In this document: piece after piece, positions 57,595 through 64,000 of the stretch
Numbering within the stretch: the first letter of the stretch is position 1
Layout: the number at the start of each line of letters is the position of its first letter
DNA from: Cysteiniphilum marinum
GTDB taxonomy: Bacteria > Pseudomonadota > Gammaproteobacteria > Francisellales > Francisellaceae
Assembly: GCF_014857925.1 (NCBI RefSeq)
Contig: NZ_JACYVZ010000002.1
Span: 124,001 to 188,000 of the forward strand
Length of the DNA: 64,000 nucleotides
Direction of reading: 5' to 3'
Translations under genes and position numbers: made by a program
Notes under the pieces: generated by a model
The model's input: only the letters and a program-made list of their open reading frames with translations
Told to the model about the DNA's origin: nothing
The model's database searches: none

Positions 57595-59802
57595 TTACGC
57601 AATCACACGCGTAACATTCTCAACATAAGCCGTTGAGCTCATCTTTTTAGCCAACGTATCTAAGGTTTGCATATCCGTCAAAATCAAGCTTAGTTTGATC
57701 GTTTTATGTTTATCTGAATGCGAAGGCTGCAATGCGGCAATCGTTATCTTTTCAATCGTTAAAATACTGGTAACTTCGTGTACCGCCTTTTCAACATCAC
57801 TACAAATCAACAGCAAATCAACCTGATAACGTCTTAAGTCCTTTTTTCCCCATTGCACATCAAGCACCCGCTCAGGTGAGCTTAAGCTTAAACGCAAAAA
57901 GTTAGGGCACACCGCTCTATGCACCGTCACGCCTCGACCATGTGTTAAATAGCCAACAATATCGTCACCTTGTACCGGCTTGCAGCATCCTGCCATATGT
58001 GACAATAAATTATCAACACCATAAATTGTTAAATCTGTTTTGCGTGCATTGTCTTTTAAACTTTGTGTGACATTAACACTCTTAATCGCCACTTCTTCAA
58101 CCGTTGGTTTTTCAATAAGCTTGTAATGCTCAACAATATAATTAACCACCTGATTAAAGCGCAGAGACCCCGTCTCAATTCCTGCATACAATGTTTCCTC
58201 ATCTGCCATATTAAAATGTGAGGCAACTTCAGCATAATCAATTGACTTTAAGCGATGTTGTTTTAGTTCATCTAATAGGCGCTCGCGACCTAAGCTCGCA
58301 TTTTGCTCTTTATTGAGCTGTTTAAACCAACGCGCCACACGTGCGCGAATTTTCGCTGAATGAATAAAACCACTACCGGCATTCGCCCAATCCAAACTGG
58401 GACTTGGCTCCTTGTGAGTGAGAATTTCAACCTTATCTCCAGTACTAAGCTTAGTTGTCAACGGCACAATCTTGCCATTGATTTTAGCCCCCTTGGTGCG
58501 ATGCCCTATCATCGTATGCACCATATAAGCAAAATCAAGCACGGTAGATCCTAACTCCAGATCAATCACATCACCATTAGGTGTAAACACATACACTCGA
58601 TTTCCGGCAAGCTCTTTCTTAAGCTCATCACTTTTTAACTCATCGGCAAGCTCAGTCTCCCAGTCAAGTAATGATCGCAACCAATTAACACGTGCTTCGT
58701 AACTTGGATCATGTTTAACTCCTTCTTTATAGCGCCAATGTGCCGCCACCCCCATTTCAGACTCATTGTGCATTTGATGTGTTCTAATCTGAATCTCTAG
58801 CGTTAAATGCTCAGGCCCATAGACAACGGTATGAACTGAGCGATAACCATTTGGCTTAGGTGTGGCAATATAATCAGCAAACTCACTGGCAATGGGCTCC
58901 CACAATTGATTAACAATACTCAAAGCACGATAACATTCATCAACCGAATCAACCAATACACGCATCGCTCGAATATCATATAGCTCATCAAGACTACGCT
59001 CTTTTTTGCGTAACTTGCGCCATATGCTATAAATGTGCTTCACCCGACCAGATAGCTCAAAGTGAATATTTTCTTTCTTAAGCTCAGTTGCAAGCATATC
59101 CATCGCATCATGAATATAGGCCTCACGCTGCAAGCGCTTCTTTTTTAATCCTCTGGCGATTTTCTTATATTCAACAGGATATAAACAAGCAAAAGCACGA
59201 TCCTCAAGCTCCCATTTTGTCTTTGACAAGCCCAGACGATTTGCCAATGGTGCGTATATCTCAAGAATTTCCTTAGCAATTGTCTGCTTGTAGCTTTCCG
59301 TCCAGTTTTTAACCGCACGCATCGTACATACTCTATCTGCCAACTTAACCAACACGATGCGCACATCTTCAACAATGGTTAATAGCATCTTACGAAAGGT
59401 ATCAATTTGCGCCTGATTAGGTTTGTCATTTTGCAATGCTCTAACTGCCGACATGGCTGTTGCACCATCAAGAATTTTCAACACCGCTTCACCACAAGAC
59501 TCAAGTACAAGCTCAGGTGAAATTTTTTGATTATAATGAAGCTCAAATAACAATGCGGCGGCGACAGATTCCTCATCCGCCTGCAAATCAAAAAGCACTG
59601 CCGCCATTTCAACACCATAACCAAAACAAGTGCCACCATGCACCGAAGGCTCGTCAACACCGTATTGCGCTAAAATATCAATGGCGCCGGCAATCGTTGC
59701 TAAACGTTGTTTTGGATAAAAGTCTTCTAACAATGGTAACCATCTCTGAAAATCAATCAACCCTTCATCGGTTAAAGCATATTTGTCTGTTACTTGCACC
59801 AT
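57595..59802 (-). CDS. relA: GTP pyrophosphokinase RelA
   Basis: Makes (p)ppGpp on ribosomes when tRNAs are uncharged. 735 residues: an inactive HD-like N-terminal domain (the HDxxED motif is replaced by FELHYN), the synthetase domain with YDIRAMRVLVDSVDECYRALSIVNQLWEPI, DYIATPKPNGYRSVHTVVYGPEHLTLEIQIRT and HWRYKEG, a TGS domain (RVYVFTPNGDVIDLELGSTVLDFAYMVHT), a helical/CC region with HMAGCCKPVQGDDIVGYLTHGRGVTVHRAVCPN, and a C-terminal ACT domain. Loss of HD residues marks it as RelA rather than SpoT. Confidence 0.95.
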   Translation of the reverse strand: MVQVTDKYALTDEGLIDFQRWLPLLEDFYPKQRLATIAGAIDILAQYGVDEPSVHGGTCFGYGVEMAAVLFDLQADEESVAAALLFELHYNQKISPELVLESCGEAVLKILDGATAMSAVRALQNDKPNQAQIDTFRKMLLTIVEDVRIVLVKLADRVCTMRAVKNWTESYKQTIAKEILEIYAPLANRLGLSKTKWELEDRAFACLYPVEYKKIARGLKKKRLQREAYIHDAMDMLATELKKENIHFELSGRVKHIYSIWRKLRKKERSLDELYDIRAMRVLVDSVDECYRALSIVNQLWEPIASEFADYIATPKPNGYRSVHTVVYGPEHLTLEIQIRTHQMHNESEMGVAAHWRYKEGVKHDPSYEARVNWLRSLLDWETELADELKSDELKKELAGNRVYVFTPNGDVIDLELGSTVLDFAYMVHTMIGHRTKGAKINGKIVPLTTKLSTGDKVEILTHKEPSPSLDWANAGSGFIHSAKIRARVARWFKQLNKEQNASLGRERLLDELKQHRLKSIDYAEVASHFNMADEETLYAGIETGSLRFNQVVNYIVEHYKLIEKPTVEEVAIKSVNVTQSLKDNARKTDLTIYGVDNLLSHMAGCCKPVQGDDIVGYLTHGRGVTVHRAVCPNFLRLSLSSPERVLDVQWGKKDLRRYQVDLLLICSDVEKAVHEVTSILTIEKITIAALQPSHSDKHKTIKLSLILTDMQTLDTLAKKMSSTAYVENVTRVIA

Positions 59803-59961
59803 TCTTATCTATCCAAAAATCATCTTAAAAAAATCAAAAGTCCACACTTAGAATTTAAGCATGCACGATCAATAAAAGCTGTATTTAAGGATAACGAAAA
59901 TCAGTAAAAAACCCTAGTGAAAGTATGATAAATATCAAACATCTTGCATTAGGTAAAAAAT

Positions 59962-60308
59962 ACTAAGTCAATCGATAAGCCGGGTTCTGTCGTGGACAGT
60001 CATTTATCTAGGCATTATGTCACCATAACGCTCAAGCAGCCTACCCGGTTGCAGCGCGAGCCACACTATTACAACCCTATTTGGCCTTGCTTCAGATGGG
60101 GTTTACCATGCCACTTTTGTTACCAAAAGCGCGGTGCGCTCTTACCACACCGTTTCACCCTTACCTATATAACAATACAGGCGGTCTGTTCTCTGTTGCA
60201 CTTTCCGTAAGCTTACGCTTCCCAGGCGTTACCTGGCATCTTGCTCTTTGAAGCCCGGACTTTCCTCGTCCTACCACTTTTTGTAAGACGCGACTGTCTG
60301 ATCAACTT
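59962..60308 (-). ncRNA. rnpB: RNase P RNA (class A)
   Basis: The catalytic RNA of RNase P. On the minus strand the 5' part has TGATCAGACAGTCGCGTC, then GAGGAAAGTCCGGGCTTC, GCCAGGTAACGCCTGG, AAGTGCAACAGAGAACAGACCGCC, GGTAAGGGTGAAACGGTG, TAAGAGCGCACCGCG, TGGCATGGTAAACC, AAGCAAGGCCAAATAGGG, GGGTAGGCTGCTTGAGC, ATGACTGTCCACGACAGAACC and CGGCTTATCGATT. All match E. coli class A in order. About 347 nt. A T-run follows the 3' end, and the 5'-AAGTTGATC end pairs with GATTGACTT. Confidence 0.95.
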
Positions 60309-60318
60309 AGCGGGCAGA

Positions 60319-60348
60319 ATTATATACTTAACTGGCGACGAATGGCAA
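60319..60348 (-). promoter_or_regulatory. rnpB promoter inside the KfrA-like gene end
   Basis: On the minus strand TTGCCA (60343-60348) and TATAAT (60319-60324) are 18 bases apart. The TATAAT covers the stop codon of the KfrA-like gene, and the mature rnpB 5' end lies about 10 bases downstream. Confidence 0.8.
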
Positions 60349-61003
60349 TAATCTCTTGATCATAAGTTGTTTTCAAACGACTGAACTCGGTTTGCAATGC
60401 CAATAATTGCTCATTCGCCGTTTTTTGAAAATCACGCACTTCTTGATCACAGGTCATACGCGTATTAAGCAATTCATTCTGTGCTGTTTGATAGTGCTCT
60501 TGTGCTAACAAACGTGTACTTCTAATAATCGCTAATGCCTGAAAAAGCTTCTGGATAATCGCAGGCTCCGCCTTTAAACGCTCCGAAGTCAATGACTCGC
60601 GCGGAGCGATCGCCTCATAAGACTCATCAGAATTACCATTACCGATAAACTGCGTTCTTGAATAAGATTTTCTGTATTCGCTTTGCCCATGAGAGGATTG
60701 CTGTTGACGCATAGGCTTCTTTGATTTAAAGCCATTCATATCTGGTCTACGCAACGAAGAAGTGCCTGTATTTCTCGTATCATCGGATCTTGATTGTGAA
60801 AATTTAGGTCTTGCATTTTTATTTTCATGCATTAATTGCGCATTTTCTTTTTGCCACTTACCAAGAAGGACCGCGATCTGTGCATGCGTGCCCTTACCTA
60901 ACTCGCGACGCACATATTCAAGTGTGACTTTGCGCCCCTCACGACTTAAGCGTTCAGCCACCGCAGCAAGTTCATCATAAGTTATCTGGTTATCTTCCGA
61001 CAT
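60320..61003 (-). CDS. KfrA-like DNA-binding coiled-coil protein
   Basis: A 227-residue protein. The N-terminal 50 residues match the KfrA DNA-binding domain: YDELAAVAERLSREGRKVTLEYVRREL then GKGTHAQIAVLLGKWQ. A Ser/Lys/Arg-rich linker (about 60-130) follows, and the C-terminal part (about 155-225) is helical and coiled-coil-prone. KfrA proteins are best known on plasmids, where they bind operators upstream of their own gene and act in segregation. This copy is chromosomal, next to rnpB, with a 24-nt palindrome about 120 bases upstream. The function is inferred. Confidence 0.75.
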   Translation of the reverse strand: MSEDNQITYDELAAVAERLSREGRKVTLEYVRRELGKGTHAQIAVLLGKWQKENAQLMHENKNARPKFSQSRSDDTRNTGTSSLRRPDMNGFKSKKPMRQQQSSHGQSEYRKSYSRTQFIGNGNSDESYEAIAPRESLTSERLKAEPAIIQKLFQALAIIRSTRLLAQEHYQTAQNELLNTRMTCDQEVRDFQKTANEQLLALQTEFSRLKTTYDQEIIAIRRQLSI

Positions 61004-61121
61004 GAATTCCCTTAATTAAGATATTTCATATTTTTATTTTTTAAACTTTTTCTATTTCTTCTTACTTAGCATTTACTTTTAAGCTTACCTCAATTTCATC
61101 AAGGGTTTTGATATTCGAACA

Positions 61122-61145
61122 TATATACTGCGCGCGCAGTATATA
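61122..61145. promoter_or_regulatory. 24-nt perfect palindrome upstream of the KfrA-like gene
   Basis: TATATACTGCGC followed directly by its exact reverse complement. It lies 119 bases before the KfrA-like ATG and about 145 bases after the downstream end of the permease gene. It is a strong candidate protein-binding site; the KfrA-like protein is the obvious candidate ligand, but there is no proof. Confidence 0.55.
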
Positions 61146-61290
61146 AACAATCCCGAAACGAGTCACCTAATCGCAAATGAAAAATGTACACCCATCTCAT
61201 GCGCACAGTTTAGTTTTAGCAGAAAATCATTTTAAAGGTAAATGAAAACGGCTGAATTATGACTAAAAATATGCTCAAGCTCAAGAGAAA

Positions 61291-62511
61291 TCATGCTAAT
61301 ACTGATAAAAGACCGATACTACTTAATATTTGCAACACAATAATAAATGCACCCAATAGGATCAATAATGATAAATATATTTTACTGGGTAGCGTATTGC
61401 GCCCCTCACGATTTCTTAATGACCATGCCATGCACGCCGGCAGTATAATTAGCAAAATACAAACAAAGATGCTGGCGTAGCCTAATGCAGCCAAAAAACC
61501 ATTAACGAAAAAAACAGCGAATATTAATGGTGGCACATAGGTGATCACAAAGTTTAAAAGCTTTGCTTTGGTTGATCTCTTCAAGCGATAAGCATCTTGA
61601 TTAAAATGAAATAATGCCAGAGTCACGCCAAGAAATGATGTTGTGACTGCAATATTGGAAAATCCAACAATAAAACCACTGGCCGCATGCACATTCAGTA
61701 GATGATGATACGCCTTACCTAAATCAACACCATGTGTCATGAGATATTTAAAACCATATTCACCCAAAACAGGAACAACACCTAAAGTAACAATAACCCA
61801 TACCACATAGACGATAAATGGCACACTCGCACCAATGACAACAATGCGTTTTAACTCATGGTCATTTTTAAAATAATTACGAATCGTTGGAATCACAATA
61901 TGAAACCCAAAAGAAGTGATTAAGATAGGAAAAGCATACCACGCATAGCCGATACCCATGCTTTGCGTGCTTAACAAACTGGTTTGCACATACGGCACGA
62001 CGACCACAATAATCCCAATAAAACAAAGTGCTTTAAGAGTGAAAAATAGTTTATTTAGTTGGTCAACTGCTGATGTACCAAAATAAATAACCGCACCTAA
62101 TATCACAGTAAATAACAGCGCCCCGTATCCATCCGAGTTACTTACACCTAGCACATATTGATCAAGCAGCCCACCACCCATCGCAATATACGCTGTGGTT
62201 AACGCATATAGCAATAATAGATAAGCCAGCCAATTGACAACTTGCCCAAAGCGTCCCAAAGTAGCAAACGCCATGGTATTTAAATCTGCCGTTAAGGGCT
62301 GACGCACATTAACTTCAACGATCAACAGTGCTGTTGCTAACATAATAATCCAGTTGATAAACAACAAGATCAACGCACTTTTAAAACCAACCGCAGCAAC
62401 AGCATAAGGAATACCTAGCATTCCCGCGCCAATCGATGTACCGGCAATTAACAAAATACCCCCAAGTTTTTTCATCCTTGAAACCGTATGCGGTGTATGA
62501 TTTTCCAACAT
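61291..62511 (-). CDS. aromatic amino acid permease (HAAAP family, TyrP/Mtr-like), second copy
   Basis: A 406-residue, 11-helix permease. Marks: RMKKLGGILLIAGTSIGAGMLGIPYAVAAVGF in helix 1, LLIVEVNVRQPLTADLNTMAF, YAFPILITSFGFHIVIPTIRNYF and FSNIAVTTSFLGVTLALFHFNQDAYRL. Clearly related to 20615-21781 but not a recent copy. Proton-coupled import of Trp, Tyr or Phe is expected. Confidence 0.87.
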   Translation of the reverse strand: MLENHTPHTVSRMKKLGGILLIAGTSIGAGMLGIPYAVAAVGFKSALILLFINWIIMLATALLIVEVNVRQPLTADLNTMAFATLGRFGQVVNWLAYLLLLYALTTAYIAMGGGLLDQYVLGVSNSDGYGALLFTVILGAVIYFGTSAVDQLNKLFFTLKALCFIGIIVVVVPYVQTSLLSTQSMGIGYAWYAFPILITSFGFHIVIPTIRNYFKNDHELKRIVVIGASVPFIVYVVWVIVTLGVVPVLGEYGFKYLMTHGVDLGKAYHHLLNVHAASGFIVGFSNIAVTTSFLGVTLALFHFNQDAYRLKRSTKAKLLNFVITYVPPLIFAVFFVNGFLAALGYASIFVCILLIILPACMAWSLRNREGRNTLPSKIYLSLLILLGAFIIVLQILSSIGLLSVLA

Positions 62512-62673
62512 ATTTTTGAATCAAAAAATTAGCGAAGCTTCATCTTATCATCACCATTCAAAGTGACAACTAGTTTTCTTGTATAGTTTCATAATTCTCT
62601 ATAGACGTGGATAAAAGCAACATGTTTTAATATCTATCGATATAGCGTTAATTCAAAGAAAACAAGAGACAAA

Positions 62674-63063
62674 ATGTATAGTCAAACACTTAGCATCAAG
62701 GATGAACATATTGATTTTCAAGGGATTCTTGATGGATTATATTACCCGTATTATATGGAAAAAGTACGTCATGACTTTATGCGTGATGTCTTTGGTATAG
62801 ATATCGTCAAAGCTGCCGATGAGGGCAAACTTTATTTATTAGCATCTTATGAGCTCAAATTTAAAAGCTCGCTTAAGAAGGGTGATCAAGTTGAAGTCAC
62901 CTGTGAGCTTACGCCCATCAGCAACATCAAATTCGGGTTTTATCAAAAAATGCTTTGCAATGGCAAGGTTTGTGCTGAAGCGAACTTTATTGCCACATGC
63001 ATTCCAGCAGCTGGAGGTCGTCCATTTGTGCCAGATGAAGTCAAAGAGGCATTGGCTCAATGA
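62674..63063 (+). CDS. acyl-CoA thioesterase-like hotdog protein (4HBT family)
   Basis: A 129-residue single hotdog domain. DEHIDFQGILDGLYYPYYMEKVRHDFM is the hotdog core with the 'Y..Y.E..R' pattern of 4-hydroxybenzoyl-CoA thioesterases, followed by YELKFKSSLKKGDQVEVTCELTPISNIKFGFYQKML. The typical catalytic 'D..GH.NN' is changed here (DFQGILDG), so its substrate is not clear. AAGAGAC lies before the ATG. Convergent with tsaD, separated by a REP-like element. Confidence 0.8.
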   Translation: MYSQTLSIKDEHIDFQGILDGLYYPYYMEKVRHDFMRDVFGIDIVKAADEGKLYLLASYELKFKSSLKKGDQVEVTCELTPISNIKFGFYQKMLCNGKVCAEANFIATCIPAAGGRPFVPDEVKEALAQ

Positions 63064-63090
63064 TAATGAGACAATAAGCTTTTCCATCTA

Positions 63091-63155
63091 GACCGTCATT
63101 CACCTCGCCCCTTGCGGGAGAGCTCAGGCAGCTTATGCTGCGCGGGTGAGGGGTA
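63091..63155. repeat. REP-like GC-rich hairpin element between thioesterase and tsaD
   Basis: Contains GCAGC-TTAT-GCTGC (63128-63141) flanked by CACCTCGCCCCTTGCGGG and CGGGTGAGGGGT. It is far richer in GC than its surroundings. It may act as a terminator for both convergent genes. No other copy was seen in this window. Confidence 0.6.
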
Positions 63156-63196
63156 TTAAAACTCAACTTGAATTTCTAACAAACTTTAAAGCATCT

Positions 63197-64000
63197 TTAA
63201 AGGTTTAAAGGTGCTCTTGGTTTGACATTAATCACCATATCCTGATCAACAAAGCCATTTGCTAAACGATAAGCACCCGCTATGGCAATCATCGCCCCAT
63301 TGTCTGTGCAATACGCCAAAGGCGGATAATAAACTTGCCAACGATTTTTAAGTGCCAACGCACTAAGTGCTGATCGCAATCCTTTGTTAGCGCTAACACC
63401 ACCAGAAACAACTAAACTCTTCATACTGGTATGTTTTAATACACGCTTACATTTAATCACAATCGTATCAATTAGTGCCTCTTGAAATGCATAAGCAATG
63501 TCCGCTTTAATCTGCTGACTTTGATCCTGTTGCGCCTGCCAAGTATTAAGCACAGCTGTTTTCAGACCACTAAAACTAAAATCAAACCCAGGACGATCAC
63601 ACATCGGACGCGGGAAAGTAAAAACACCTGCTCGCCCTTGTTCAGCAAGTCTTGCCAAATGCGGACCACCAGGATAAGGCAATCCCAATAACTTAGCCGT
63701 TTTATCAAAAGCCTCACCTGCGGCATCATCAATCGACTCACCCAATAGCTCATATTGACCAAAGCGCTTAACTGCAATTAACTGTGTGTGCCCTCCTGAA
63801 ACTAATAACGCCACATAAGGATACTCAGGTCTAGCCTCTTCACTTAATAATGGCGCCAATAAATGTCCTTCCAAGTGATGAATCGCAATTGCAGGAATAT
63901 CGAGCATATAGCTTAATGTTTTGGCAAATGTTGCGCCAACCATTAGCGCGCCAACCAAACCTGGCATTGCCGTATAGGCAATCGCATCAATATCCTCGAG
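63197..64000 (-). CDS. tsaD: tRNA t6A threonylcarbamoyl transferase TsaD (5' end beyond window)
   Basis: Adds threonylcarbamoyl to A37 of ANN-reading tRNAs, with TsaB and TsaE. The frame continues to the window end ([20 protein letters not shown]), so the N-terminal part is missing. Visible: [11 protein letters not shown] with the metal-binding His, [90 protein letters not shown] and [17 protein letters not shown]. The C-terminus fits the family. Confidence 0.96.
   Translation of the reverse strand, partial: LEDIDAIAYTAMPGLVGALMVGATFAKTLSYMLDIPAIAIHHLEGHLLAPLLSEEARPEYPYVALLVSGGHTQLIAVKRFGQYELLGESIDDAAGEAFDKTAKLLGLPYPGGPHLARLAEQGRAGVFTFPRPMCDRPGFDFSFSGLKTAVLNTWQAQQDQSQQIKADIAYAFQEALIDTIVIKCKRVLKHTSMKSLVVSGGVSANKGLRSALSALALKNRWQVYYPPLAYCTDNGAMIAIAGAYRLANGFVDQDMVINVKPRAPLNL

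Noticed and set aside
59992-60210. Plus-strand open frame near rnpB
   Set aside because: It lies antisense to the conserved RNase P RNA; the RNA match explains the sequence.

Overview
This is a 64 kb chromosomal window from an AT-rich gammaproteobacterium. Its housekeeping genes are gammaproteobacterial in type: rpoH, relA, proC-yggT, rdgB, ybeD-lipB, thrS-infC-rpmI-rplT, mnmG, yggX, trxB, class A rnpB and tsaD. Gene content and protein flavour recall the low-GC Francisella/Fastidiosibacter/Piscirickettsia side of the class, but that placement is an impression and no search was run.

Layout. 0-6.5 kb: the 5' end of parC, recO, a small SufE-like gene and a cysteine desulfurase on the minus strand; then a three-gene plus-strand cluster (secreted Cys-repeat precursor, DUF692/MNIO oxidase, DUF2063 partner) that looks like a bufferin/HvfABC-type RiPP operon; a type IV pilin; tRNA-Ala and tRNA-Glu; and rpoH. 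6.6-13.9 kb: proC-yggT, several transporters, rdgB, ybeD-lipB and a Bax-inhibitor-1 protein. 14-20.3 kb: an accessory block of three exported proteins (RCC1-like plus cadherin-like, an unknown secreted protein, an Asp-box lipoprotein). 20.6-29.7 kb: an aromatic amino acid permease, an MMPL exporter, an MNT/HEPN toxin-antitoxin pair, mnmG, a small lipoprotein, yggX and an APC permease. 29.9-33.1 kb: the translation cluster thrS-infC-rpmI-rplT, with an apparent AUU start on infC.

33.2-53.6 kb is a surface polysaccharide (O-antigen/capsule) locus of the Wzx/Wzy type. It has a Wzz-like protein, an initiating sugar-phosphate transferase, enzymes for an L-QuiNAc/L-FucNAc-type sugar, the TviB/WbpP-like pair for GalNAcA, an amidotransferase, three glycosyltransferases, a flippase, a polymerase and an O-acyltransferase. 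It is invaded and bracketed by two directly repeated copies of an AAA-ATPase/PD-(D/E)XK gene about 18 kb apart, each next to nucleotidyltransferase (MNT) genes. The left copy is intact. The right copy has lost one A at the start of the gene and carries an in-frame 102-nt palindromic insertion. Decayed HEPN and MNT genes lie beside it. The last part (56.6-64 kb) is trxB, relA, rnpB, a KfrA-like DNA-binding protein with a 24-nt palindrome upstream, a second aromatic amino acid permease, a hotdog thioesterase and the 3' part of tsaD.

At least two interspersed repeat families (A at 8.1 and 17.3 kb; B at 11.5 and 28.3 kb) and a REP-like element near 63.1 kb occupy intergenic gaps. The best candidates for new biology are the MNIO/Cys-repeat cluster at 2.7-4.7 kb and the duplicated ATPase-nuclease plus MNT/HEPN modules around the polysaccharide locus.
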